The notes under the pieces: generated by a model
What the model was told of the DNA's origin: nothing
Seen by the model: the letters and a program-made list of their open reading frames with translations, nothing else
Database searches by the model: none
Part shown: piece by piece, positions 24,430 to 32,673 of the stretch
How positions within the stretch are numbered: position 1 is the stretch's first letter
Layout: each line of letters opens with the position of its first letter
Position numbers and translations under genes: made by a program
Assembly (NCBI RefSeq): GCF_024298905.1
Contig: NZ_CP101154.1
Span: forward strand, 2,356,001 to 2,420,000
From: Natronomonas marina
GTDB lineage: Archaea > Halobacteriota > Halobacteria > Halobacteriales > Haloarculaceae
Direction: 5' to 3'
Length of the DNA stretch: 64,000 nucleotides

Positions 24430-25488
24430 ATGACCGAGACTGCGGGACTTGACCGTCTCGACCGGGCCGTCCTCAACGCCTTCCAGGGCGGGTTTCCGGT
24501 CGTCGAGTCGCCGTTCGAACCTGCGGCCGCGGCGCTGCGGGACCGCGGCGTCGACGTGACTGCCGAGGAACTCCTCGAACGGGTCCGCGAACTGGACGAG
24601 GAGGGCGTCCTCACGCGGTTCGGCGCCCTCATCGACGCCCAGGAGATCGGCGGCGCGGCGACGCTCGTGGCGATGCACGCCCCCGAGGAGCGCTTCGAGG
24701 CGGTGGCCGAGCAGGTCAACGCCCACCGGGAGGTCGCACACAACTACGAGCGGGAACACCCCCACCTGAACATGTGGTTCGTCGTCTCGGTGGCCGATCC
24801 CGACGCCGTCAAGCGCGTCCTCGCCGACATCGAGGCGGAGACGGGCCAGGAAACGTACAACCTCCCGAAACGGGAGGAGTTCCGGGTCGAGGCGAAGTTC
24901 CTGCTGGACGGACCGGTCCCGGAGGGCGGCGTCGACCTCTCGGGGCTGGGGCCGGACGTCGAACCGGTCGACCGAGAGACGCTGACGCCCGAGGAACGGG
25001 ACCTCGTCGTCGCCATTCAGGACGGCCTGCCGGTCACGCCGACGCCGTACGCCGACGTGGCCGACGAACTGGGCGCCGACCCGGCGTGGGTCCGGCGGAC
25101 GATAAAGCGGTTCGACGCCGAGGGGAAGGTCCGGCGGGTCGGTGTCGTCCCGAACCACTACGCGCTGGGCTACACCGAAAACGGGATGACCGTCTGGGAC
25201 GTGCCCGACGGCCTCGTCGAGGAGGTGGGGCCGGCGGTCGCCTCCCTGGATTTCGTCACGCACTGCTACCGGCGGCCACGCCACGAGGGCGTGTGGCCGT
25301 ACAACTTCTTCGCGATGACGCACGGCCGCTCGGAGGCCGAAAGCGACCAGCGCATCCGGGAGGTCAAATCGACGATGGACGAGTACTGGGACGTCGGCGC
25401 CGACGACTGGGACACGCTGTTCTCGACGCGAATCCTCAAGAAGACCGGCATCAGGATGGCCGAGCGAGCCGACGCGAACACGGAGTGA
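24430..25488 (+). CDS. Siroheme decarboxylase, AhbA-AhbB fusion
   Basis: A 352-residue protein made of two similar Lrp/AsnC-like halves (about 1-165 and 180-345). Each begins with a winged helix and continues with a ferredoxin-like domain; the second contains Val-Pro-Asn-His-Tyr-Ala-Leu-Gly-Tyr and Cys-Tyr-Arg-Arg-Pro, the region of the siroheme-binding His in AhbB. In archaea AhbA and AhbB act together to decarboxylate siroheme to didecarboxysiroheme in the alternative haem route. Here both halves are one polypeptide. Next gene: siroheme synthase, supporting the assignment. Start: ATG 24430, leaderless spacing. Confidence 0.85.
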   Translation: MTETAGLDRLDRAVLNAFQGGFPVVESPFEPAAAALRDRGVDVTAEELLERVRELDEEGVLTRFGALIDAQEIGGAATLVAMHAPEERFEAVAEQVNAHREVAHNYEREHPHLNMWFVVSVADPDAVKRVLADIEAETGQETYNLPKREEFRVEAKFLLDGPVPEGGVDLSGLGPDVEPVDRETLTPEERDLVVAIQDGLPVTPTPYADVADELGADPAWVRRTIKRFDAEGKVRRVGVVPNHYALGYTENGMTVWDVPDGLVEEVGPAVASLDFVTHCYRRPRHEGVWPYNFFAMTHGRSEAESDQRIREVKSTMDEYWDVGADDWDTLFSTRILKKTGIRMAERADANTE

Positions 25489-25494
25489 GTCGTC

Positions 25495-26142
25495 GTGATA
25501 CCGCTGTACCACGATTTCACGGACGAGACGGTGCTGGTGTTCGGCGGCGGGCCGGTCGGCGCACGGAAGGCCCGCCGGTTCGTCCGCGAGGCGTCGGTCG
25601 TCGTCGTCGGCCCGGAGTTTCCGGCCGACGACTACGGCGGTGCCGAGACGGTGCGGGCGGCGCCGAATCCGGGCGACGTCGCCGGCTGGTTCGACCGGAC
25701 CGACCCGGCGCTCGCGGTCGCGGCGACCGACGACGAGGCGGTCAACGAGGCCGTCGAGGCGGCCGCCAGGGAGCGCGGTGTCCTCGTCAACCGGGCCGAC
25801 CGGGCGGGCGGGCGCGACGCGGGCAGCGTCGTCGTGCCCGCGACGGTCCGGGACGGCGACGTGACGGTCTCTATCTCGACGGGCGGGGCGAGTCCGGCGC
25901 TGGCCCGGGAGCTACGGAAGCGCATCGAGACCGAAATCGAGGGTGCGGGCGAACTCGCCGCCGCCACTGCGGACCTGCGGGCGGAGTTGAAAGCCCGCGG
26001 GGTCGCCCCGGAGCGCCGGCGGGAAGCCGTGCGGGCGGCCGTGGGATCGCCGAGGGTTTGGAAGGATTTAGGTACGGGAGGGTCCAAGGTCGGGCGAACG
26101 GTAGACGACGTCGCCGATTCGACGCTAGGTGAGACCGAGTGA
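25495..26142 (+). CDS. Precorrin-2 dehydrogenase / sirohydrochlorin ferrochelatase-type protein
   Basis: A 215-residue NAD-dependent siroheme synthase (CysG N-terminal, Met8/SirC-like), starting at GTG 25495. It has the Rossmann motif Val-Phe-Gly-Gly-Gly-Pro-Val-Gly near residue 14, Ala-Val-Ala-Ala-Thr-Asp-Asp-Glu-Ala-Val-Asn near residue 79, Asn-Arg-Ala-Asp and the Ser-Ile-Ser-Thr-Gly-Gly-Ala-Ser-Pro-Ala-Leu-Ala motif typical of the family. It oxidises precorrin-2 to sirohydrochlorin; some members also insert iron. It supplies the substrate pathway for the preceding AhbAB. Its stop overlaps the hemA GTG by four bases. Confidence 0.88.
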   Translation: MIPLYHDFTDETVLVFGGGPVGARKARRFVREASVVVVGPEFPADDYGGAETVRAAPNPGDVAGWFDRTDPALAVAATDDEAVNEAVEAAARERGVLVNRADRAGGRDAGSVVVPATVRDGDVTVSISTGGASPALARELRKRIETEIEGAGELAAATADLRAELKARGVAPERRREAVRAAVGSPRVWKDLGTGGSKVGRTVDDVADSTLGETE

Positions 26143-27497
26143 CTACGGGATCAGAGATAATCGCCGGTGTAAGCGTCTCTCACAGCCACGCCGGCGTCGC
26201 CGACATAGAGGCGGCCTGCGCCGCGAGCCAGCGGGCGGCCGTCTCGAAACTCCTCGAGGAACCGCGGGTCTCTGAGGCGTTCGTCCTCCAGACGTGCAAC
26301 CGTGCGGAGGCCTACGTCGTCGCCGACGACGAGGCGACGGCCAAGAGGACGCTCGATTCGCACTTCGAGGCGGTCGGGGACGATGCGCTGCGGGAGCTGG
26401 GCCACGAGGCCAGCCTGCAGCACCTGATGCGGGTCGCGTGCGGACTCGAGTCGCTCGTCCTCGGCGAGGACCAGATAATCGGGCAGGTCCGGGAGGCCTA
26501 CGAGGAGGCCCGCGCAGCCGGCGGCATCGGCCCGACGCTCGACGACGCCGTCCTCAAGGCGCTGCACGTCGGCGAGCGGGCCCGCGACGAGACCGAGATA
26601 AACGAGGGTGTCCTCTCTTTGGGTTCGGCAGCCGTCCGGCTGGCCGAAGCCGAACGCGACCTCGAGGGCGCGACGGTACTCGTGGTCGGCGCCGGCGAGA
26701 TAGCGACGCTGGCCGCCCGGTCGGTGGCCGATCCGGCCGACCGCGTCGTCGTCGCCAATCGGACGATTCCGCACGCCGAACACGTCGTCAACGAACTCGA
26801 CTGCGAGGGCGCCGCCGTCGGCATCGACGCCGTCCCGGTCGCCGCCGCGGAGGCCGACATCCTCATCACCGCCACCGGCAGTGACGAACACATCGTCGAC
26901 CGCGAGGCACTCTCGACGGCCGGCGAGACGTTCGTCGTCGACCTCGCTCAACCGCGAGACGTGGCCCCCGACGCCGAGAGCCTCGACGACGTTGCGGTCC
27001 GCGACCTCGACGCCCTGGAGTCGGTCACCGACGAGACCCGGCGACAGCGCCGACGGGCCGCCGAGACGGTCGAGGCGATGATCGACGAGGAGTTCGACCG
27101 CCTGCTGGAGCAGTACAAGCGGAAGCGCGCCGACGAGGTCATCGCCGCGATGTACGAGGGCGCCGAACGAATCAAGGGCCGGGAACTCCGCACCGCCATC
27201 TCGAAGCTCGAATCCGAGGGCGACGGCGTCACCGACCACGAGCGCGAGGTGCTGGAGTCGATGGCGGACGCCCTGGTCGGTCAGTTGCTCTCGGCACCGA
27301 CCCGGGGACTCCGGGATGCCGCCGAGAACGACGACTGGTCCACGATCAACACCGCCCTCCAGCTGTTCGGTCCCGACCTGGAACCGACCCCGACCGACAT
27401 CTCGACGCTCCCCGACGGCCCCGACTCGCTTCCCGAGGAGATGCGCCAGCAGATGCCCCCCGCCGTCCTCGAGCAGTTGCAAACCGAGGAGGACTGA
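26139..27497 (+). CDS. hemA: Glutamyl-tRNA reductase
   Basis: A 452-residue glutamyl-tRNA reductase, the first committed enzyme of tetrapyrrole synthesis: it reduces Glu-tRNA to glutamate 1-semialdehyde with NADPH. Visible are the catalytic Cys53 in Leu-Gln-Thr-Cys-Asn-Arg-Ala-Glu, the His-Leu-Met-Arg-Val-Ala-Cys-Gly-Leu-Glu-Ser-Leu-Val-Leu-Gly-Glu signature, the NADP Rossmann motif Val-Val-Gly-Ala-Gly-Glu-Ile, and the C-terminal dimerisation helices. The start codon is GTG 26139, coupled to the siroheme synthase stop. Confidence 0.95.
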   Translation: MTTGSEIIAGVSVSHSHAGVADIEAACAASQRAAVSKLLEEPRVSEAFVLQTCNRAEAYVVADDEATAKRTLDSHFEAVGDDALRELGHEASLQHLMRVACGLESLVLGEDQIIGQVREAYEEARAAGGIGPTLDDAVLKALHVGERARDETEINEGVLSLGSAAVRLAEAERDLEGATVLVVGAGEIATLAARSVADPADRVVVANRTIPHAEHVVNELDCEGAAVGIDAVPVAAAEADILITATGSDEHIVDREALSTAGETFVVDLAQPRDVAPDAESLDDVAVRDLDALESVTDETRRQRRRAAETVEAMIDEEFDRLLEQYKRKRADEVIAAMYEGAERIKGRELRTAISKLESEGDGVTDHEREVLESMADALVGQLLSAPTRGLRDAAENDDWSTINTALQLFGPDLEPTPTDISTLPDGPDSLPEEMRQQMPPAVLEQLQTEED

Positions 27498-27547
27498 GGG
27501 AACGCGCCCCGGAAACGGTTTTGACGTCGCCGCTCGCAGGACGAACC

Positions 27548-27985
27548 GTGACGACCGTCAGGGACCTCTCGCCCGACGACGCCGCGGCATTGACGGAGCT
27601 GTACGCCGACTACGAGTGGTGGAGCGACCGGAGCGAGGCCGACGTCCGCGCGGCGCTGGACGGAACGGAGGTGGCCGTCGGCGTCGAGGCCGAGGGCAAT
27701 CTCGTCGCCGCCGCGCGGGTCCTCACGGACTACGTCTACTACGCGACGGTCTTCGACGTGATCGTCGCCGCGGATCGCCGCGGGGAGGACCTCGGTGCCG
27801 AGTTGATGAGCGCCGTCGTCGACCACCCCGACCTCCGGGGGACCCCCGGCGTCTCGCTGCTGTGTCGGGAGGGGCTCGTTCCCTTCTACGAGTCGGTCGG
27901 CTTCGAGCGGTTCGAGCGGGAGATGGCGGTCCCCGAGGGCGGCCGCGAGGAGATGGTCAGGATGACCTACGAGCGGACGGAGTAG
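27548..27985 (+). CDS. GNAT family N-acetyltransferase
   Basis: A 145-residue GNAT acetyltransferase. Motif A lies in Asp-Val-Ile-Val-Ala-Ala-Asp-Arg-Arg-Gly-Glu-Asp-Leu-Gly (acetyl-CoA loop) and motif B in Pro-Phe-Tyr-Glu-Ser-Val-Gly-Phe-Glu. GTG 27548 is preferred to a TTG at 27521. Substrate unknown; it follows hemA by 50 bases and may share its transcript. Confidence 0.82.
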   Translation: MTTVRDLSPDDAAALTELYADYEWWSDRSEADVRAALDGTEVAVGVEAEGNLVAAARVLTDYVYYATVFDVIVAADRRGEDLGAELMSAVVDHPDLRGTPGVSLLCREGLVPFYESVGFERFEREMAVPEGGREEMVRMTYERTE

Positions 27986-28296
27986 CGGTGGTTAGTGCTG
28001 TGGTTTCTTCGCTCGGAGTCGGGCTGGAACGGATAGGAGAGCCGGCCTGCGAATCGAGCGGCTGATTCACTCTTTGTAAACTGAAACGAATTTACCTGAA
28101 CCACGGGGACCAGCATCCGCCGAGCGGGGCCTTCGGAGAAGGCCCCCGAGGCGGTTCGCGGCGCCGACCGCAGGGAGGCGCCGTAGCGCGCGCGGACTGG
28201 AGCGAGCGAAGCGAGCGAAAGGAGCACGCGCGCATATTTTCCCCACGTTTTTGCCGGCCCCCTCGCGTAGCGAGGGGGTCGTGTAAAAAGTGGTTG
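27986..28296. other. Intergenic region with two strong hairpins
   Basis: A 311-base gap between the GNAT gene (plus) and the RNase H gene (minus). It holds a 9-bp hairpin GGGGCCTTC (28126-28134) / GAAGGCCCC (28138-28146) with a 3-base loop, a (GAGCGAGCGAA)-like tandem repeat at about 28198-28219, and the terminator-like hairpin at 28256-28280. AT-rich promoter-like sequence lies near 28070-28095. No ORF is supported. A structured non-coding RNA is possible. Confidence 0.4.
28256..28280 (-). terminator. Hairpin downstream of the RNase H gene
   Basis: CCCCCTCG (28258-28265) pairs with CGAGGGGG (28271-28278) over a 5-base loop; the outer bases 28256 and 28280 can also pair. It sits 17 bases past the stop codon of the minus-strand RNase H gene, and is followed on that strand by an A-rich run. 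Confidence 0.5.
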
Positions 28297-28962
28297 TTAA
28301 TCGGAGGCGGGTTCGCTGCCGGCCAGGCCGCTGGTGCGGTCGCGTTCGGCCCGGGAGGGCGGCGGGTACCGGTCGTCGTCGGGCGCCCGCCAGCGTTCGT
28401 CGCGGGGCAGCACACACCGGTCGGGTTCACGGTTGACGTGGGCGTACTGGTCGGGCGTGTTGGCGAGCGGGTGGGCGGGGTTGTCGCCGCTGTCGATGCG
28501 GGCAGCGCGCAGTTCGCCGAAGCCGGCGACGCGGGCGCGGATGCCCCGCCAGTGGCGGGCGGTCCCCCGGGGGATGTCGTAGGGGTGCGGCGGCCGCGTG
28601 TCGGGGGCCTGCGTGGCCAGCATCGCGCGGTTGACGTTCGCCGCGAGGTCGTCGTGGTCGATGCAGACCCCGACCCGGGCACCGTCCGGCGCACGCGCCG
28701 CCAGCACGTCCAGTCCGAGGTGCAGTGCCCGGTACTCGGCGACGTTGTTGTCCGGCGCCGAGTGCGGCACCGACAGGCGGGCGACGCGTTCGCCGCCGCG
28801 GGTCTGGATGACGACCCCCAGGCCGCCGCGGTCGTCGTCGCGGTAGGAACCGTCGGTCGCGACGTAGAAATCGCGGCGGTGGGTGCGCGGCGGATGCGCG
28901 ATGTGGGGGGTGGGTGAATCGTCGAACAGGTTCCGCAAGACCGGCCGACGGTAGGCGGCCAT
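28297..28962 (-). CDS. RNase H-like protein
   Basis: A 221-residue protein with an RNase H fold: Asp37 in Val-Ala-Thr-Asp-Gly-Ser-Tyr, Glu76 in Asn-Val-Ala-Glu-Tyr-Arg-Ala-Leu, and Asp102 in Val-Cys-Ile-Asp-His-Asp-Asp are spaced as the catalytic acidic residues. The remaining catalytic Asp/His are not clear in the second half, which is Arg/Pro-rich and unlike RNase HI. It probably binds RNA/DNA hybrids or acts as an RNase H on a specialised substrate. It is followed by a terminator hairpin. Confidence 0.78.
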   Translation of the reverse strand: MAAYRRPVLRNLFDDSPTPHIAHPPRTHRRDFYVATDGSYRDDDRGGLGVVIQTRGGERVARLSVPHSAPDNNVAEYRALHLGLDVLAARAPDGARVGVCIDHDDLAANVNRAMLATQAPDTRPPHPYDIPRGTARHWRGIRARVAGFGELRAARIDSGDNPAHPLANTPDQYAHVNREPDRCVLPRDERWRAPDDDRYPPPSRAERDRTSGLAGSEPASD

Positions 28963-29084
28963 ACGTGACGTTCGGCAGCCGCGATATATAAATCCACGGG
29001 CGGAACGTCGGACGCGCGTCGGGTGCGGCCACGGGCCGGCCGGAGACCCGAACGCCTACGGGTGCCCGCGGCCAAGCGCCCGGT

Positions 29085-29579
29085 ATGGTAACCGCCAGGG
29101 ACATCATGACCCGCGACGTGGAGACGGTCTCGCCGGACGACGACGTCAGCGAGGTGCTCACGCGGCTGGCCCGCGCCGACTTCAACGGCTTTCCCGTGAC
29201 CGAGGACGGCCTCGTGGTCGGTATCGTCACGCAGGGGGACCTGGTCGACCTGTTTCAGCCCTCCGACCGGACGCTGTGGATTCCGGTCGGTTTCCCGCCC
29301 TTCCTGGAGTCGCTTACCTACGCCATCGACCTCTCGTGGGACGAATTCGACGTCGGACTCGATCTGGCCCGCAACGCCGGCCGACCCATCGAGGCGGTGA
29401 TGACGACCGACGTGGTGACGGTCGGCCCGAAGGCAGACATCGACGAGATGCTGTCGCTTTTGGCGGACGACGAACGGGACATAAACCGACTGCCGGTCGT
29501 CGACGAGGCCAGGGCGCTTCTGGGAATCGTCGCCCGGCAGGACCTGCTCCGGGCGCTCAGGGACGAACGGAACGCCTGA
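29085..29579 (+). CDS. CBS-pair protein
   Basis: A 164-residue protein of two CBS domains (about 3-60 and 103-160), forming one Bateman module. Each has the Asp-Ile-Met-Thr or Val-Met-Thr-Thr start, and Phe-Pro-Val and Leu-Pro-Val cores. A helical insert of about 40 residues separates them. CBS pairs bind adenosine ligands such as AMP, ATP or SAM and control other proteins; the effector partner here is unknown. The stop TGA overlaps the start of the small membrane gene at 29579, so the two are coupled. Confidence 0.85.
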   Translation: MVTARDIMTRDVETVSPDDDVSEVLTRLARADFNGFPVTEDGLVVGIVTQGDLVDLFQPSDRTLWIPVGFPPFLESLTYAIDLSWDEFDVGLDLARNAGRPIEAVMTTDVVTVGPKADIDEMLSLLADDERDINRLPVVDEARALLGIVARQDLLRALRDERNA

Positions 29580-29758
29580 TGGAACCGGACGAGCGCCGGC
29601 GCCGAGTCACCCGTCTCATCACGCTCTCGGGCCTCGCCGTCGCCGCCCTCGTCCCGCTGACTGCGCTGGTCGTCGCCGTCGAGACCGACTCGCCGGCGCT
29701 GGGCGCCGTCGGCATCGTCCTTCTGGCCGTCCTCTTCGTTCTCGTGTGGCACGGCTGA
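29579..29758 (+). CDS. Small membrane protein coupled to the CBS gene
   Basis: A 59-residue protein from ATG 29579, overlapping the CBS gene stop (TGATG). It has an N-terminal basic cluster (Glu-Arg-Arg-Arg-Arg-Val-Thr-Arg) and two hydrophobic segments (about 13-34 and 40-58). No family recognised. Coupling suggests the CBS protein and this membrane protein work together. Confidence 0.55.
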   Translation: MEPDERRRRVTRLITLSGLAVAALVPLTALVVAVETDSPALGAVGIVLLAVLFVLVWHG

Positions 29759-29822
29759 CCCGTCGGCCACCCGACGGGACCGCTTTCGAAAGGTTGAGGC
29801 GCCCGCCAGTCCCCGTTCCGAC

Positions 29823-30737
29823 GTGCGCTACCGGAACACCCTGCTGTTCTGCGTGCTGGCGGCGGTGTGGGGGTCGGCGTTCATGGCCATCAAGGCCGGC
29901 CTGGGCACGCCCGATTCGCCGGCGTACTTCTACGAGGCGCCCGTCCTCTTCGCGGCGGCCCGGTTCGACGTCGCCGGCGTCGTCATGCTCGGCTACGGCG
30001 CGTGGGCGACCGACCGCTGGCGGCCGCGCGGCCGCGAGGAGTGGCTGCTCGTCGCCGTCGGCGCCGTATTCCTCATCGCGGGCTATCACGCGCTCTTGTT
30101 CGTCGGCGAGCGCGGCACCACGAGCGCGGCCGCGGCCGTCATTATCTCGCTGTCGCCCGTGCTGACGACCGCCTTCGCGCGGGCCTTTCTCCCCGACGAG
30201 CGGCTGACGGCGGTCGGACTGGTCGGGATGGCGCTCGGCCTGCTCGGGGTCGCCGTCCTCGCCCGCCCGGACCCGGCGAACCTCGTCGGCTCCCGGTTCG
30301 AGGCGCTGGTGTTCGGCGCCGCCGTCGCCTTCGCCCTCGGGAGCGTCCTCACCCAACGGATCGAGACGGCACTGCCCATCGAGACGATGGAGGCGTGGTC
30401 GATGCTCGGCGGTGCCGTCCTCATGCACGCCCTCAGCGTCGCGCTGGGCGAGTCCGTCGACGGGGCGCCGCCGGCCACCGAGACGGTCGCCCTGGCGTAT
30501 CTGGCCCTCGCCGCCAGCGCCGGGGGCTTCCTCATCTACTTCGATTTGCTGGACCGGCTCGGCCCCATCGAGATCAACCTCGTCTCCTACGTCGCGCCGG
30601 TCTTCGCCGCCATCAGCGGTTTTCTCTTTCTGGACGAGGTCATCGACCTCCCGACGCTGGTCGGCTTTCTGGTCATCGTCGTCGGGTTCGTCCTCCTCAA
30701 GCGGCGCGCCATCCGCGAGGAACTGGCCCGGCGCTAG
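29823..30737 (+). CDS. EamA/DMT family transporter
   Basis: A 304-residue membrane protein with about ten helices in two EamA repeats, starting at GTG 29823. The first repeat begins Val-Trp-Gly-Ser-Ala-Phe-Met-Ala-Ile-Lys and ends with Leu-Gly-Leu-Leu-Gly-Val; the second ends Phe-Leu-Phe-Leu-Asp-Glu followed by Gly-Phe-Leu-Val-Ile-Val-Val-Gly. The drug/metabolite transporter superfamily exports or imports small metabolites; the substrate is unknown. The stop overlaps the convergent aldo-keto reductase by four bases. Confidence 0.9.
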   Translation: MRYRNTLLFCVLAAVWGSAFMAIKAGLGTPDSPAYFYEAPVLFAAARFDVAGVVMLGYGAWATDRWRPRGREEWLLVAVGAVFLIAGYHALLFVGERGTTSAAAAVIISLSPVLTTAFARAFLPDERLTAVGLVGMALGLLGVAVLARPDPANLVGSRFEALVFGAAVAFALGSVLTQRIETALPIETMEAWSMLGGAVLMHALSVALGESVDGAPPATETVALAYLALAASAGGFLIYFDLLDRLGPIEINLVSYVAPVFAAISGFLFLDEVIDLPTLVGFLVIVVGFVLLKRRAIREELARR

Positions 30738-31690
30738 CCCGCTTCCGTCAGTCGCCGGTACTGACTGTCCGTGAGCGCGACGTCGACGGCCCCGAGATTC
30801 GTCTCCAGTTGTGCCGGCGTCCGGGCGCCGACGATGGGGACGGCTCCCTGCTCGCGGAGCCACGCCAGGGCGACGGCGACGGGCGGGGCGTCGACCTCCG
30901 AGGCCACCTCCCGCAGGGCGTCCAGTACCCGGAAGTTCGCCTCCGTGAAGTAGCGGTCGGCGAACTCGTCGCTGCGGGCCGCCCGCGAGTTCTCGGGAAT
31001 CGTCCGCTCGCGGTCGTACTTGCCGGTGAGGAAGCCGCCCGCCAGCGGCGACCACGGACAGACGCCCAGCCCGTAGTGGTCGCACATGTCGAGGTAGTTG
31101 CCGGCGATTTCCCGGTCGACGAGGTTGTACCGCGGCTGGACGACGGTGAACGGTTCGTAGCCGCGGCGCTCGGCGATCTCGTTGGCGCGGGCGACCTTCC
31201 AGGCGTTCGGCTCGAAGGTGGAGGTACCGAGGTAGTGGACGCGGCCGTCCTCGACGAAGCCGTCCAGCGTCCGCATGACCTCCTCGGCCGGCGTGTCGTC
31301 GTCCCACCGGTGGGTGTAGAGAACGTCGACGTAGTCGGTGCCGAGGCGGTCGAGGATGCCGTCCAGGGACCACCGCAGGTGCTTGCGGCCCAGCCCCCGG
31401 CCGTTGGCGTCCTCGCGGGTCGGCCAGTAGACCTTCGAGGCGACGACGAACTCCTCGCGGTCGCGGGTGTCGAGCCACTCGCCGATCCACTGCTCGGCGA
31501 GACCGTCGCCGTACATGTCGGCGGTGTCGATGAAGCGCCCCCCGCTGTCGGCGTAGGTGTCCAGCAGTTCGAACGCCCGTTGCTCGTCGATTTCCGGGGT
31601 TCCAGTGGCGTCCTCGCGGCCGAACCGCCAGGTCCCGAGGGCTATCTCGGAGACGCGCAGGCCCGTCGAGCCGAGGTGGACCGAATCCAT
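30734..31690 (-). CDS. Aldo/keto reductase
   Basis: A 318-residue NADPH-dependent aldo/keto reductase, a TIM barrel. Catalytic residues Asp55, Tyr60 (Phe-Ile-Asp-Thr-Ala-Asp-Met-Tyr-Gly) and Lys86 (Val-Ala-Ser-Lys-Val) are present, with the active-site His in Tyr-Thr-His-Arg-Trp. The family signature Leu-Gly-Thr-Trp-Arg-Phe-Gly occurs at the N-terminus and Val-Pro-Ile-Val-Gly-Ala-Arg-Thr near the end. It reduces sugar or carbonyl compounds; substrate not deducible. Start ATG 31690 gives the family N-terminus; the open frame upstream is not conserved. Confidence 0.93.
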   Translation of the reverse strand: MDSVHLGSTGLRVSEIALGTWRFGREDATGTPEIDEQRAFELLDTYADSGGRFIDTADMYGDGLAEQWIGEWLDTRDREEFVVASKVYWPTREDANGRGLGRKHLRWSLDGILDRLGTDYVDVLYTHRWDDDTPAEEVMRTLDGFVEDGRVHYLGTSTFEPNAWKVARANEIAERRGYEPFTVVQPRYNLVDREIAGNYLDMCDHYGLGVCPWSPLAGGFLTGKYDRERTIPENSRAARSDEFADRYFTEANFRVLDALREVASEVDAPPVAVALAWLREQGAVPIVGARTPAQLETNLGAVDVALTDSQYRRLTEAG

Positions 31691-31736
31691 ACGCCGGCGT
31701 AGGGCGGCCCGACGTATGGCTGTACGGGTCGGGGCG

Positions 31737-31955
31737 CTACCGTCCGTAGCCGTGCCCGACGACGAGTGCGGCGACGTTCGCGGCCAGCAGCGACCCGAGC
31801 GTCGGCGAATCCGTGACGAACCCCATCGAAACCAGCGCCACAGAGAGGAACGGCAACACGATGGCGGCCCAGAACGCTGCGGCTCTGACGGGCCACAGCA
31901 CCGTCGACAGTCCACTCGACGTCGGAACGCTCCCTCGGGACGTGGAGGTGCTCAT
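31737..31955 (-). CDS. Small membrane protein
   Basis: A 72-residue protein from ATG 31955 with two hydrophobic segments (about 22-43 and 50-66) and a Ser/Thr-rich N-terminus. ATG 31979 is also in frame. No family recognised. It lies 46 bases upstream of the aldo/keto reductase gene on the same strand and may precede it on one transcript. Confidence 0.5.
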   Translation of the reverse strand: MSTSTSRGSVPTSSGLSTVLWPVRAAAFWAAIVLPFLSVALVSMGFVTDSPTLGSLLAANVAALVVGHGYGR

Positions 31956-31979
31956 CCTTGGTTTCACGTCCGCCGGCAT

Positions 31980-32125
31980 CCACTAATAACGGGCCGAGTA
32001 TTCAGTTCGTTTCACCTATTTTACGCTGCCTATAACGTCGGTCGGAACGTTTTATTACCGGTCAAAATATACTGAAACGTTTTATCGGCGAACGTCAGTC
32101 CGTGAGACGAGACCCGGGGCGAAGA
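31980..32125. promoter_or_regulatory. AT-rich region with two AACGTTTTAT repeats
   Basis: The decamer AACGTTTTAT occurs at 32046-32055 and 32076-32085, 30 bases apart, or about three helix turns. On the minus strand an AT-rich element at 32015-32024 could be a TATA box for the gene starting at 31955. Neither flanking gene starts close to the repeats. A regulator binding site or small transcript is possible. Confidence 0.4.
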
Positions 32126-32551
32126 TCACTCCAGCACCGAGACGTCGACCCCGTGGGGACCGGCCGGCGTCTCCACGGTCGTTCGGTCGACGAAGGAGTC
32201 CCGCACCGACGCCCGCCACTCCTCGAGTGCGGTCTCGTGGCGCCGACGATGGGTCTCGGCGTCGTACTCGACGGTCGGGTCGGCCCGGATTTCGTCCTCG
32301 GTTCCGTCGGGCGTCGGGACCGGCGGCGGCGAGGTCACGAACCGCTCCGGCGGGACGTGCAGCGGTTCGGGACTCCCGTAGTCCGACGCCGTACCCGAGC
32401 GGTGGAGTCGAGCGCGCATCCGGCCGCTGAACGGCGGCGTCACGCGGAGGACGGCTCCCGCCGACCGCCGACGGTTCGCCTCCAGAGCCGCCACCACGTC
32501 GTCGTCGGTCACCACGAGCGAGCGAACGACGGTCGGGTCGTCGGATTCCAC
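32126..32551 (-). CDS. Conserved-looking haloarchaeal protein of unknown function
   Basis: A 141-residue soluble acidic protein. It opens with a helix (Val-Val-Ala-Ala-Leu-Glu-Ala-Asn-Arg-Arg-Arg), then a beta segment with Leu-Arg-Val-Thr-Pro-Pro-Phe-Ser-Gly-Arg-Met-Arg-Ala-Arg, a proline-rich middle and a helical end. I do not recognise a named domain. The basic cluster after Gly suggests nucleic-acid or protein contact, but this is inference. Confidence 0.6.
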   Translation of the reverse strand: MESDDPTVVRSLVVTDDDVVAALEANRRRSAGAVLRVTPPFSGRMRARLHRSGTASDYGSPEPLHVPPERFVTSPPPVPTPDGTEDEIRADPTVEYDAETHRRRHETALEEWRASVRDSFVDRTTVETPAGPHGVDVSVLE

Positions 32552-32673
32552 GGTCCGACTCGGTCGGCCGCCACAAAGAGCGTGTCGGCGCCCTCGCGCC
32601 GTTCTCGGCTACCGCAGCGCCGACCCGAGTCCGTCCCGTAGACGGGTCACACCGCGGCCGCAGTCGACTCCCC

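Noticed and set aside
28120-28290. Could the hairpin-rich gap be RNase P RNA or 7S RNA?
   Set aside because: I do not see the conserved core sequences of either RNA. The gap is also short.
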